From Herbaspirillum autotrophicum (lineage in GTDB: Bacteria > Pseudomonadota > Gammaproteobacteria > Burkholderiales > Burkholderiaceae_D): a stretch of DNA of 64,000 nucleotides. The notes under the pieces are model-generated. The model worked only from the letters and a program-made list of their open reading frames with translations. It did no database searches and was not told the origin of the DNA. Positions 10,397 to 19,419 of the stretch are shown one piece after another (within the stretch, counting starts at the first letter, position 1; the number at the start of each line of letters is the position of its first letter). Location of the stretch: contig NZ_LFLS01000035.1 in assembly GCF_001189915.1 (NCBI RefSeq), positions 1-64,000 on the forward strand, read 5' to 3'. The position numbers and the translations under genes were made by a program.

Positions 10397-11785
10397 ATGC
10401 AGGACAGCAGCGACCATTTTCAAGGCGTCGTCGATCAGGAAAAGGGGTTGCGGCGCAGTTTGAGCAGCGCCCAGATGTCGATGATCGCCATCGGTGGCGC
10501 CATCGGCACCGGCCTGTTTCTGGGCAGCGGTTTCGCCATCGGCTTTGCCGGTCCCAGTGTATTGATCAGCTATGCCATCGGCGCCATCATTGCGCTGCTG
10601 CTGATCGGCTGTCTGGCAGAGATGACGGTGGCGCACCCGACGTCCGGTTCGTTCGGTGCCTATGCCGGCTATTACATCAGTCCGTGGGCCGGCTTCATGG
10701 TGCGCTATGCCTATTGGGCATCGATCGTGCTGGCGGTCGGCACCGAGGTGACGGCAGTGGCGCTGTACATGCAGTACTGGTTCCCCGACTCACCGGCATG
10801 GGTATGGATTGTCTTGTTCTCGGGTTCCCTGATCGCGGTCAATGCCTTGAGCGTGAATATCTTCGGCTTTATCGAATACTGGTTTTCGATGATCAAGATC
10901 GTGGCGATTGTCGGCTTCATTTTGCTCGGTGCCTATGTCGTCTATGGCGCGCCGGCCGAAAGCGGCATCGGTTTCGCCAATTATGTGTCGCATGGCGGCT
11001 TCTTTCCGAAAGGCGTCTGGGGCACGTGGGTAGCAGTGATCGTGTCGATTTTCAGTTATCTCAGTATCGAAATGATTGCCGTCGCCGCCGGTGAAGCCAA
11101 GGAGCCGGAGAAAGCCATCACCCACGCCTTTCGCGCGGCGATGTTCCGGCTGGTGATTTTCTATCTGCTGACACTGGCACTGATGCTGGCGATCCTGCCG
11201 TGGTCTTCGGCCGGTACCGACAAGAGCCCGTTTGTCCTGGTGATGGAAGCGATCAAGATTACCGGTGCCCCCGGCGTGATCAACTTCGTGGTGCTGATTG
11301 CCGCGCTGTCAGCCATGAACAGTCAGTTGTACATCACCACCCGCATGATGTTCAGCCTGTCGCGTGCCGGTTACGCCTCGCCACAATTCGGCAAGGTCAG
11401 CGCCCGTGGTGTGCCGGTCCGCGCGCTGGCCTTGTCTTGCATCGGGATTGCCATTGCCACCGCCTTGAGCGTGCTGTATCCGAAAGCCTCGTTCACGCTG
11501 ATGATGTCGGTGTCGATGTTCGGCGCCATGTTTACCTGGCTGATGATTTTCGTCACCCACTTCTGTTTCCGGAAACGCTGGCTGCAAGAAGGCAACAAGC
11601 CGCTGGCATTTCGCATGTGGGGCTTTCCATGGCTGACATCGCTGGGCATCGGCATGATGCTGGCGATCATGATCACCACCTGGTTTGTCCCCGAGTTCAA
11701 AGCAACCTTGTTGTTCGGCATGCCGTTCGTGATGTTGCTGAGCGTGATCTACTACCTCTGGTATCGCAAGCCGGTAACACACTGA
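10397..11785 (+). CDS. Amino acid permease (APC superfamily, AAT family)
   Basis: The 462-residue inner-membrane protein has about 12 hydrophobic helices. It shows the AAT-family start (LRRSLSSAQMSMIAIGGAIGTGLFLGSG) and the FGAYAGYYISPWAGFMVRYAYW segment, as in the GABA, lysine and aromatic amino acid permeases. ATG 10397 has CAGGAGA upstream. As the last gene before a strong terminator and in line with the 3-hydroxyanthranilate operon, it probably imports the substrate or a precursor such as tryptophan or kynurenine (inference). The ligand cannot be read from sequence. Confidence 0.87.
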   Translation: MQDSSDHFQGVVDQEKGLRRSLSSAQMSMIAIGGAIGTGLFLGSGFAIGFAGPSVLISYAIGAIIALLLIGCLAEMTVAHPTSGSFGAYAGYYISPWAGFMVRYAYWASIVLAVGTEVTAVALYMQYWFPDSPAWVWIVLFSGSLIAVNALSVNIFGFIEYWFSMIKIVAIVGFILLGAYVVYGAPAESGIGFANYVSHGGFFPKGVWGTWVAVIVSIFSYLSIEMIAVAAGEAKEPEKAITHAFRAAMFRLVIFYLLTLALMLAILPWSSAGTDKSPFVLVMEAIKITGAPGVINFVVLIAALSAMNSQLYITTRMMFSLSRAGYASPQFGKVSARGVPVRALALSCIGIAIATALSVLYPKASFTLMMSVSMFGAMFTWLMIFVTHFCFRKRWLQEGNKPLAFRMWGFPWLTSLGIGMMLAIMITTWFVPEFKATLLFGMPFVMLLSVIYYLWYRKPVTH

Positions 11786-11814
11786 TTACTGACTACCATT
11801 CCCCGAGACCAACG

Positions 11815-11840
11815 CCGTGCATCACTGCACGGTTTTTTTT
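11815..11840 (+). terminator. Rho-independent terminator of the nba-type operon
   Basis: CCGTGCA (11815-11821), loop TCAC, TGCACGG (11826-11832), then eight T. It is a strong terminator 30 bases after the permease stop, closing the operon that begins at 4832. Confidence 0.92.
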
Positions 11841-12048
11841 CTTGTATTTGCCTGCATCCGCCCCCGGGCTGCATGTCACGAGCGCAGGCCAAGTATTTCC
11901 CAATGGAAATATTTGATGCCGACGTCGGCATCAACACCACTCAACGCACGATTCCCCCTGTAACAATTCCGCCACACTTCTACCCGTAACAGGCCACCGC
12001 CAGCCTACCGCGAGGCGCTGATCGCAAATTTCGTTTGGATGCAAAAAC

Positions 12049-12067
12049 GAAAATGGTTACCATTCTC
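12049..12067. promoter_or_regulatory. Candidate Fur box
   Basis: GAAAATGGTTACCATTCTC matches the 19-bp Fur consensus (GATAATGATAATCATTATC) at 14 of 19 positions by my count. It lies about 125 bases before the TonB receptor start. The rest of the 11841-12191 gap shows nothing else I can name. Confidence 0.6.
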
Positions 12068-12191
12068 ATTTCCTGTTTTCAGTTACAAAATCCTTGCAAG
12101 TATTGCCATGGTGCCGGCCCGTCCTCTGTCTGCTCAGCGCACCAGCTTATTCATTCCGATTCTTCACCTGCTTTTTTCCTGACCAAATATC

Positions 12192-14300
12192 ATGTCCTCG
12201 CTCACCCTTCCGCGCGCCGTCGCGACGCCAAACCGTTGTGCCATCGCCATCGCCGCTGCCTTGATGTCCCTCTCCGGCAGCGCCTGGGCGCAGCAGGCAC
12301 AGACCGGCAGCGGCAACGCGCTGGAAACCATTCAGGTCAGCGGTGACTGGCTTGGCAGCAACAGTCTCGATACCAGTGTGAAGACCTTCCCGGGCGCCCG
12401 CACCGTGGTCAAGAAAGATGCCATTGAAGCCAGCGGCGCCAGCAACATCGGCGACGTCATGCGCCGCATTCCCGGCGTGCAGGCCACCGATAATTCCGGC
12501 ACCGCCGGCAGCGCAATTTCGCTCAATATCGGCGTGCGTGGCCTGACCGGACGCTATTCGCCGCGCTCGACCATTCTGCTCGACGGTATTCCGATGTCGG
12601 TGGCGCCCTATGGTCAGCCGCAAATTTCGTTTGCGCCGGTCAGTCTCAACAACATGGAGTCCATCGATGTCATTCGCGGTGGCGGCGCAGTACGTTACGG
12701 TCCGCAAAACGTCGGTGGCGTGATCAACTTCAAGACCCGCTCCATTCCGACCGGTCCCGGCGTCACCGGTGATGCCACCGTGCGTTACAACAGTTTCGGC
12801 CAGGGTGGTTCCAGCACCCAGTACAGCGCATTTGCCGGCACCCAGCTCGACAGCGGTCTGGGCCTGGCCGTGCTCTATTCGGGATCGGATGGATCAAGCT
12901 GGCGCGCCAACAGCAATGAGCGCCTCAACGACTTTGCCTTGAAGTTCCGCTACGAAATTTCGCCGACCTCGGAAATCTACGGCAAGTTTTCCTACTATGA
13001 CGTCTTGTCGCGCACACCGGGCGGCCTGACGGTAGCGCAATACAATGCCGACCCATTCCAGAACACGCGCAAGCATGATTTCTGGAGCGGCAATCGCAGA
13101 GCCTTCGATATCGGCTACCTGAACACCTTGTCCGATACCCAGGAATTCGAAATCCGCACTTATTACACCAAGAGCTTTCGCCAAAGTGTGCTGCTCGATC
13201 CCAAAAATATAAACAACTACATCCATCAGCCACGCAACTATGAAACGCTGGGCATTGAACCGCGCTACACCCAGCGCTTCGTCACCGGTGCAGTAACCAA
13301 CGATGTGACGGTCGGCTATCGCTATATCCGCGAACTCGGCGACGACAACAACTTCAACGAAAGTGCGACCACCGGCGCTTTCGGCCCGACCGGCACATTC
13401 AAGAATCAGACTGACGCCCACTCGTTCTATATCGACGACAAGATTGCCTTCGGCGCATGGCGCATCACGCCGGGCCTGCGTTTTGAAAACATCAATTCGA
13501 TCCGCACCGATGTCACCAACAAAAGTACCTACACCGTCCACAACAACAAGCCGCTGCCATCGCTGAACGTGGCCTATCTGCTGACGCCAGCCGTGACCTT
13601 GTTCTCGAACTACAGCACCTCGTTCGGCGCGGTGCAGAACACCCAGCTCAATTCGCTGACGCCGAACAATCCGCTGACCCCGGAAGTGGCGAAAACCATC
13701 GAAGCCGGCGCCCGCTTCAAGGGCAGCAATCTGTCAGCTGAAGTCACCGTGTTTGACATCCGCTTCGACAATCAGATCAACCAGATTCCGAACACCACAC
13801 CGGCGCTGTTCCAGAATATCGGCAAGACCCAGCATGATGGAATCGAAACTTCGCTCGATTACAGTTTTGACAAAGACAGCGTGCTGCGCGGTCTGAACCT
13901 GTACGCGACCTATACCTATACGCGTGCGGTGCAGAAATCGGGCACCACGGCCGGCCTTGATGTGCCGTTCTATTCACGCACCACCGATACCCTCGGCACC
14001 CGTTACACGATGGGACCATGGGCATTCGATCTGTCGACCACGCATCAAAGCCGTCAATTCATGGATAACGCCAATACCATCGCGGAAAAAGCCGATGCCA
14101 GTACTGGTGAAATTCCAGGCTTCCGCACCTGGAATACGCAAGTCAGCTGGAAAGTGCCAGGCGCCAAGGGCTTCGACGTCATGGCCGGCGTCAACAACCT
14201 GACCGACAAACGCTATTACACCCGCAACATCGACGGCAATGCCGGCCGCATGGTGGGTGCGCCGCGCACCATGTACGTGCAGGGGCGTTACGCGTTCTGA
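12192..14300 (+). CDS. TonB-dependent siderophore receptor, FecA-like
   Basis: The 702-residue outer-membrane receptor starts with a signal peptide cleaved near residues 33-34 (SAWAQQ). A plug domain follows at about 45-170, with DVMRRIPGVQATDNSG and the FecA-type segment IDVIRGGGAVRYGPQNVGGVINF. A 22-strand barrel ends in the outer-membrane signature VQGRYAF. No N-terminal signalling (STN) domain is present, so unlike E. coli FecA it should not transmit a sigma/anti-sigma signal. A Fur-box-like site upstream predicts expression on iron limitation. The ligand is probably ferric citrate or another carboxylate siderophore (inference). It stands alone, closed by its own terminator. Confidence 0.85.
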   Translation: MSSLTLPRAVATPNRCAIAIAAALMSLSGSAWAQQAQTGSGNALETIQVSGDWLGSNSLDTSVKTFPGARTVVKKDAIEASGASNIGDVMRRIPGVQATDNSGTAGSAISLNIGVRGLTGRYSPRSTILLDGIPMSVAPYGQPQISFAPVSLNNMESIDVIRGGGAVRYGPQNVGGVINFKTRSIPTGPGVTGDATVRYNSFGQGGSSTQYSAFAGTQLDSGLGLAVLYSGSDGSSWRANSNERLNDFALKFRYEISPTSEIYGKFSYYDVLSRTPGGLTVAQYNADPFQNTRKHDFWSGNRRAFDIGYLNTLSDTQEFEIRTYYTKSFRQSVLLDPKNINNYIHQPRNYETLGIEPRYTQRFVTGAVTNDVTVGYRYIRELGDDNNFNESATTGAFGPTGTFKNQTDAHSFYIDDKIAFGAWRITPGLRFENINSIRTDVTNKSTYTVHNNKPLPSLNVAYLLTPAVTLFSNYSTSFGAVQNTQLNSLTPNNPLTPEVAKTIEAGARFKGSNLSAEVTVFDIRFDNQINQIPNTTPALFQNIGKTQHDGIETSLDYSFDKDSVLRGLNLYATYTYTRAVQKSGTTAGLDVPFYSRTTDTLGTRYTMGPWAFDLSTTHQSRQFMDNANTIAEKADASTGEIPGFRTWNTQVSWKVPGAKGFDVMAGVNNLTDKRYYTRNIDGNAGRMVGAPRTMYVQGRYAF

Positions 14301-14326
14301 TGCATTGATATTGCCTGATATTCTGC

Positions 14327-14359
14327 AAAGTCCGCGGCCCTTGGCAGCGGACTTTTTTT
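14327..14359 (+). terminator. Terminator of the TonB receptor gene
   Basis: AAAGTCCGC (14327-14335) pairs with GCGGACTTT (14347-14355) and is followed by more T residues. The hairpin lies 27 bases after the receptor stop. It may also serve the convergent EamA gene. Confidence 0.85.
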
Positions 14360-14367
14360 CTTCGGCA

Positions 14368-15312
14368 TCAGTTATCCGCTTGCGATGCAGGCATGCGATG
14401 CACCGCCACGCAACTGAGCACACTGGCCGCTACCAGTACCAGCGAAATGCTTTCCAGCAGCGTCGGCCAGCGCGCTTCCCATAGCAGTCCGTAACACAGC
14501 GCAAACAAGGTTTCAAACAAGATCATCTGGCCGATCATGGTCAACGGCAGCAAGCGGCTGGCGCGATTCCAGAACGCATTGCCAATGATCGAAGCTACCA
14601 GTGCCACGCCTGCCGCGATGCCGGCAAAATGCAGCCACGAGATTGATGGTCCGGTATTGCTGTTCCACGCAAAGGCCGGAATCGCGAGCAGCAATGCCAT
14701 GCCCCCCGTGATCAGTCCGGTCAGCAGATTCCATTGATGGGACGAGATCGTGTGCAAGCGTTGCAAGGCGTGGCTGTTGCCAACGGCATAGGTAGTCCAC
14801 GATATCAGTGCCCCGACTGCACACAGCAAGCCGAATATCGCGCCGGCACCGTCGCTGCCGGCGGCGCTGCCCAAGGATTGCCACGCAATGCAAAGAATGC
14901 CGGCACCGCCCAGCAACAACGATGGCATGAGTTTGCGCAGCGGCACGGCATCGCGGCCGCGACTGCCGACCAGCGTCACCACCACCGGCAGGAAGCCGAT
15001 TACCAGTGAGGTCATCGCCACGCCGCCAGAACGCACCGCCTGCGCCAGCAAGATGTAGTACAGCACATTGCCGACTGCGCTCAGCCATAACAAGGTGCGC
15101 CAGTCACGCCAGCGCAGTTGCGCCCGCAGCTGTCGCCATTGCGGTGCAATCAAGGCCACGGCAAACAGACCATAAGCTAGATAACGTCCCACCGCCAATT
15201 GCAGCGGTGAGTATCCCGTGGCCAGTTCGGGCGCGAGGAACACAAATCCCCAGCAAGCGCCGGCGCCGATACCGCACAGCAGCCCCAACCCGGTATTTCT
15301 GTATGTCGTCAT
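14368..15312 (-). CDS. EamA/DMT-family transporter
   Basis: The 314-residue inner-membrane protein has two repeats of about five hydrophobic helices each, the EamA layout of drug/metabolite exporters. Signature pieces are GAGACWGFVFLAPELATGYSPLQLAVGRYL in repeat one and a matching second half ending ISLVLVAASVLSCVAV. I chose ATG 15312: the frame stays open far upstream, but that part overlaps the AraC gene and is Arg/Cys-rich and not hydrophobic. It is downstream of the AraC-family gene on the same strand (65-base gap), so it is a plausible target of that regulator. The substrate is unknown. Confidence 0.85.
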   Translation of the reverse strand: MTTYRNTGLGLLCGIGAGACWGFVFLAPELATGYSPLQLAVGRYLAYGLFAVALIAPQWRQLRAQLRWRDWRTLLWLSAVGNVLYYILLAQAVRSGGVAMTSLVIGFLPVVVTLVGSRGRDAVPLRKLMPSLLLGGAGILCIAWQSLGSAAGSDGAGAIFGLLCAVGALISWTTYAVGNSHALQRLHTISSHQWNLLTGLITGGMALLLAIPAFAWNSNTGPSISWLHFAGIAAGVALVASIIGNAFWNRASRLLPLTMIGQMILFETLFALCYGLLWEARWPTLLESISLVLVAASVLSCVAVHRMPASQADN

Positions 15313-15376
15313 GAGACGCCTTTCTGATGCGAAAGGCGCATGGTAAGCGGCGTGGAAAAACCTGTCCTGTCGCCGG

Positions 15377-16165
15377 CTACGGCGTTTTTGTTGCCAACTC
15401 CTGTGCCTGCTTGCGATATGCCGCCGGCGACATCTGGCCGGCCCGCCGCATCGCATGGGTGAGCGCGCTTTGATCGGCATAGCCGCAGCAGAAGGCGATC
15501 TCGGCCAGCGGCAAATGGCTGCGGGCCAGCATGTCCATGGCTTTGCGCAGCCGCAGCTGACTGAGCCAGGCACGCGGTGTGCTACCCAGTTCGGTTTGAA
15601 ACAGTTCGTGCAACCGGCTGATACTGAGCGCCGCCTTGTCGGCCATCTGGCCGGTCGTCCATGGCAATTCGGGTCTGGCGGTCATGGCGTGCAGCAACAG
15701 TGTCAGCCGTGATTTCGGACGCGGCGCCTGCTGCAGCAAACCATCCAGCAGCAGCGGCACCCAATGCTGCACATTGGTAGTGACCGCAGCCTTATCCGCC
15801 AGCAACAATTCCATGTATTCAATCAGGCGCATGGCCGGCGCCGGCAATTGAATTACCGGCTTGCGCGCCAGGCGCTCCGCTACGTCATCGGCCAGTGCGG
15901 CAGGATCGAGATCAAGAATCAGGGAGCGATTGGGCGCAGTCCCCGCTTGCGAATGCAACAAGCCCGGTTCGATGACCGAGGCGCTGCCCGGCACCAATCG
16001 GCCCGCCGTGCCGCCGACATCGATCAACAGATCGCCGCTCAGCGGCAGCACCAGTTGAAAAAAATCGTGACGATCGGGGCGCTCCGGCTCACCGTAGCTG
16101 CGGATGTCGATTTCGGCGGGCGGGTTGATCAACATGAATGGCGATTGTGAATTTTGCTTTCGCAT
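15377..16165 (-). CDS. AraC-family transcriptional regulator
   Basis: The 262-residue protein has an N-terminal cupin-like sensor region (about 10-110, e.g. DRHDFFQLVLPLSGDLLIDVGG). The C-terminal two-HTH AraC domain covers about 160-255, with MADKAALSISRLHELFQTELGSTPRAWLSQLRL and LAEIAFCCGYADQSALTHAMRRAGQMSPAAYRK. The second half is the classic AraC signature. It is the promoter-proximal gene of a pair with the EamA transporter, and a self-and-transporter circuit is likely (inference). The effector is unknown. Confidence 0.9.
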   Translation of the reverse strand: MRKQNSQSPFMLINPPAEIDIRSYGEPERPDRHDFFQLVLPLSGDLLIDVGGTAGRLVPGSASVIEPGLLHSQAGTAPNRSLILDLDPAALADDVAERLARKPVIQLPAPAMRLIEYMELLLADKAAVTTNVQHWVPLLLDGLLQQAPRPKSRLTLLLHAMTARPELPWTTGQMADKAALSISRLHELFQTELGSTPRAWLSQLRLRKAMDMLARSHLPLAEIAFCCGYADQSALTHAMRRAGQMSPAAYRKQAQELATKTP

Positions 16166-16245
16166 CGGATAAACACCGGAGGGAATCCACCGGCGTCAGG
16201 AATTGCTTCCGATTGTATGCGCATCGGCCAGCGCTGGCAAAATCT

Positions 16246-16282
16246 GCAAAAAAAATGCCATCCGGCGATAACGCCGGATGGC
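16246..16282 (-). terminator. Terminator of the kynU-porin-LVIVD unit
   Basis: An 11-bp perfect stem, GCCATCCGGCG (16257-16267) and its complement (16272-16282), has a 4-base loop. On the minus strand it is followed by a run of eight T (A-run at 16248-16255). It lies about 170 bases beyond the stop of the LVIVD gene. The rest of the 16166-16454 gap shows nothing I recognise. Confidence 0.85.
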
Positions 16283-16454
16283 ATAAGCTCAAGAGAAGAG
16301 ATGATGTCACTGACAGACTTGCGTTACTGCTGCTGCGTTACAGCGCGATTGACTGCGCGGTTTTCAGCACTGCTACACTGCCTGACTGCCAGCCGGCAGT
16401 GTTACTGAAGGCAGCGGCCGGTTTCAGATACCGAACCGGTCGCTGCCGTCTTGC

Positions 16455-18188
16455 TTACTTCTTCGGCATGCCGAACACCGGTTGACCCAGCAGCGGTACC
16501 GACAAACTGTAGATGCCGTGGTTCGAGAATACCCACACCAGACTGCGGTCCCATTCGACGAAGATGCTGTGCACCGGATTCGGCAAGGCGCGGATCGACT
16601 GCGTCTGCTCATCCTTGGTATGACGGGCCGGATCGATCATCTTCGGCACGAAGTACGCGGCGATGGTCGGGTTCAGCGGATCCTTCACATCAAACATTTG
16701 CATGCCCGCGTTGTAGTACGAGTAAGGCATGTAACGCGGGCTTGGCGTACCAGGCTGGATCTGGGCATAACCGCTGCGCTTCGGTCCGAAGCTGCCGCGA
16801 CGCTGGCAGTAATCGGTGAATGGCGCATCCTTCGGCGGTGTCGGCGTCGGCAGCGTGTTGACGATCTTCGGATTCCTCGGATCGCGCACGTCGATCGAAT
16901 AGATCGCCTTGAGCGGTTCGTAGCAATCTTCCGTCATCGGGTAACCGCTGTAATAGACCATGCCGGTCGATTCCACTTTGGAGACATCGATGTTGTCGCC
17001 TTCGGTGCCAGTGACGCTGAGTGGCATGTCAATGTGCGCCACTTGCTTCATGTTCTTCGGATCGGAAATATCGATCACGTAGAAACCGAAGCCACCCATG
17101 GCGGCATAACCATACTTGCCGCCCTGCTCCACCGGCTTCGGAATGAACAGCGGCATGCGCGATCCCATCCAGGAAGTCTTGTTGCCGGCACGCGGATTCT
17201 TTTTGTATTCTTCCTCTTCACCCAGACGCGAACCGGGCGCCCACCACATCGACAGGCGCTTCGGATTGGCAGGATCGGAAACATCGAACGCCAGTTGGCC
17301 GCCGGTGTACAGATAGGTCTTGTACTCTTGATTGACAAAGGTATTGTCCGGCGCGCCGGCCACGAACAGATACTGATCGCCGTTATAGACCGGCACGTCC
17401 TGACAGCCGGAACCTTCCTGCGGCTGGTTCTGTGCCGAGTGGTACGGATCGAGCGAAGTTTCCGACAGCAGTTTCCAGTCGGTCCACTTCGGGCTGGTCA
17501 CTTCAAACATGCGGAAGCCGCGCAGCATTTGCTTTTCGTGGACTTTCTTGACCTGATCCGGATTGGTGTACTTGTTCGACAGCAGGCCGTAACGCGAGAT
17601 TTCGTAGCACTGCACCGCAATCATCTTGTTCAGCTTCTTGTTGAACTTGACATTGAACGGGCCGAACTGATGTTCGCCGCCACGGGTATTGAAAGTTTTT
17701 TGCTGCACCACTTTGACATCATGCGGATCGGTGATGTCGAACAGGTTGTACATCCAGGTTTCATAGTCGTACAGATAGCGACGACCATTGAAGTCGAACG
17801 AAGCCTGCCAGCTGTGGCCGGCACCGGCGACGTACGGCACGAAATTCTCGACCTTGACGTTCTTGGCGTATTGATTCAGATCCAGATACGGCAAGCTGCC
17901 TTCGACCGGATGCGCGCCATAGGCGTCAGGGGCCGCCTCCGGGCTCTTGAACTTGCCGGTCGTCTTGTCATAGCCCCAGCTGCCCGGCACCGGATAGGCC
18001 GGTTCGCCCGGCAACAGGGCGTGCTGGCCGCCGGCTGCTTCCGGCGCGTTCGGCGCATTCAGATTGGCGCCGCTGCGCGGCTGCTGCGCATGGGCCGGCA
18101 TCATTGCTGCAGCGGTAACTGCACCTGCCAGCAATGTCGTCATTACACTATGTTTGAACATCTTGTTTTTCATGACTCCTTCTTTCAT
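16455..18188 (-). CDS. Secreted LVIVD-repeat beta-propeller-like protein
   Basis: The 577-residue protein has a Sec signal peptide (residues about 1-35, ending MPAHAQQ). Several blade-like repeats follow, each carrying an xxFDVSDPxNPKxxx or YVIDISDPKNMKQVA motif, the LVIVD repeat of periplasmic/surface propellers. Copies are seen near TDPHDVKVVQ, VSDPANPKRLS, ISDPKNMKQVA, VRDPRNPKIVN and VKDPLNPTIAA. No catalytic signature is known for the family and I do not assign a function. ATG 18188 is chosen because AAGGAG lies 8 bases upstream; the ATG five codons later has its site too close. It follows a porin and kynureninase on the same strand and ends the unit. The long frame on the opposite strand is a compositional shadow. 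Confidence 0.8.
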   Translation of the reverse strand: MKEGVMKNKMFKHSVMTTLLAGAVTAAAMMPAHAQQPRSGANLNAPNAPEAAGGQHALLPGEPAYPVPGSWGYDKTTGKFKSPEAAPDAYGAHPVEGSLPYLDLNQYAKNVKVENFVPYVAGAGHSWQASFDFNGRRYLYDYETWMYNLFDITDPHDVKVVQQKTFNTRGGEHQFGPFNVKFNKKLNKMIAVQCYEISRYGLLSNKYTNPDQVKKVHEKQMLRGFRMFEVTSPKWTDWKLLSETSLDPYHSAQNQPQEGSGCQDVPVYNGDQYLFVAGAPDNTFVNQEYKTYLYTGGQLAFDVSDPANPKRLSMWWAPGSRLGEEEEYKKNPRAGNKTSWMGSRMPLFIPKPVEQGGKYGYAAMGGFGFYVIDISDPKNMKQVAHIDMPLSVTGTEGDNIDVSKVESTGMVYYSGYPMTEDCYEPLKAIYSIDVRDPRNPKIVNTLPTPTPPKDAPFTDYCQRRGSFGPKRSGYAQIQPGTPSPRYMPYSYYNAGMQMFDVKDPLNPTIAAYFVPKMIDPARHTKDEQTQSIRALPNPVHSIFVEWDRSLVWVFSNHGIYSLSVPLLGQPVFGMPKK

Positions 18189-18260
18189 TTTTGCGTCTCC
18201 TTGAAACTTTAGCCGGCCGGCTTGCGCCGGCCTGAATCAATGCCAGTCACCGGACTGGCA

Positions 18261-19292
18261 TCAGAATGCGTGACGAATACCGAGTTGAATGCCACTGTTA
18301 GGCGCTACCGCACCGGAACTGTTGAACGTCATCGGATAGCTCACCGGCGTATTGTTTTTCTTGTTGATCCGGCCATAGTTGGCATACAGATCGGTACGCT
18401 TGGACAGGTTGTAGCCATACCCCACCAGGAAACCGTCGGCATCCGACAACTTCACGTTGTTGGCATCCTGCTTGTGGACGTAGCTGCCGAACACGCGGTG
18501 TTGCGCCGTGATCTGCCAGCGTGCACCCAGTTGCACATCCCAGCCCTTGGTCTGGAAATCGACATAGGGTGGATAAGCGTAGTAACCGTTATAGGTGTGA
18601 TAAATGAAGGTCGGTTCGATACTGCCAAAGCGATAGGCCAGCGCCAGGTAGTTATCGCGCGAGGTGCCGATATTGCTGGAGAAAATATTCTTGGTGTACT
18701 TGAGATCGCTGGCAAAACCGGCGAAGAACGGACCATTGCGATATTCCACCGCGGTGCTGACATAGCGACCGTTGCTGCTGCCATCTTCTTGTCCGGCAGT
18801 GACCATGAAGCGTCCCATCAGACCGGCCACGCGTGGCGTGTTGTAAGCGACGGAATTGTTTTCGCGATACGGTGCGTAGAAGAATTGCATGTTGCTGACG
18901 ATACTGTAATCGGCCGACCAGCTCGGATCGGCATACCCGGCGATCCAGTAGGAAGGCGTGTTCTGCCGTCCCATTGACAGCGTACCCCAGTCACCGCTGA
19001 GCCCGACAAACGACTGCCGTGGTTGCGGACCGGCGCCGGTATCTGCCGAGAACTGCATTTCATGGGTAAAGAATGCCTTGCTGCCGCCGCCCAGATCTTC
19101 CGAACCGCTGAATACCAGACGCGACGCATTCAGGCCGCCGCTGGACATGCGATAGGTACTGTCCTTGGGCGTGGAAAGACGTTCCAGGTTGATATCGACA
19201 AAGCCCGAAATAGTCAACCCATCGGCGGCCAATGCCGATCCCCCGGTACCTGCAGCCAGTACTACTGCCGCAACAATTCCTCTTGTTCTCAC
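18261..19292 (-). CDS. Gram-negative porin (Burkholderia/Neisseria type)
   Basis: The 343-residue outer-membrane porin has a signal peptide (cleavage near GSALAADG, about residue 22). It has beta-strand alternation and family blocks such as LTISGFVDINLERLS, SRLVFSGSEDLGGGSKAFFTHEMQF and GYNLSKRTDLYANYGRI. It ends in the barrel-assembly signature GIRHAF. Such porins form trimers that admit small, often anionic, nutrients. It lies between kynureninase (127 bases upstream) and the LVIVD gene (72 bases downstream) and probably shares their transcript. The gap downstream contains two short inverted repeats (about 18214-18234 and 18240-18259) that could stabilise the 3' end or partly terminate. Confidence 0.88.
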   Translation of the reverse strand: MRTRGIVAAVVLAAGTGGSALAADGLTISGFVDINLERLSTPKDSTYRMSSGGLNASRLVFSGSEDLGGGSKAFFTHEMQFSADTGAGPQPRQSFVGLSGDWGTLSMGRQNTPSYWIAGYADPSWSADYSIVSNMQFFYAPYRENNSVAYNTPRVAGLMGRFMVTAGQEDGSSNGRYVSTAVEYRNGPFFAGFASDLKYTKNIFSSNIGTSRDNYLALAYRFGSIEPTFIYHTYNGYYAYPPYVDFQTKGWDVQLGARWQITAQHRVFGSYVHKQDANNVKLSDADGFLVGYGYNLSKRTDLYANYGRINKKNNTPVSYPMTFNSSGAVAPNSGIQLGIRHAF

Positions 19293-19419
19293 TTGTACTC
19301 CTCCTGGTTAAATTGATGCGATATGCTTCTCGAGAGCATGTCCGCCCATCGTCTTCTGCGAGACGATCAGGTTGGCGCCGGCATGCCGGCGCCGCCATTC
19401 ATTGGTTCACGCGCGTACC

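Noticed and set aside
16482..18212. 576-residue open frame on the plus strand
   Set aside because: It is exactly antisense to the LVIVD gene, rich in Arg/His/Gly/Ile as expected for a reversed G+C-rich frame, and has no ribosome site or domain.
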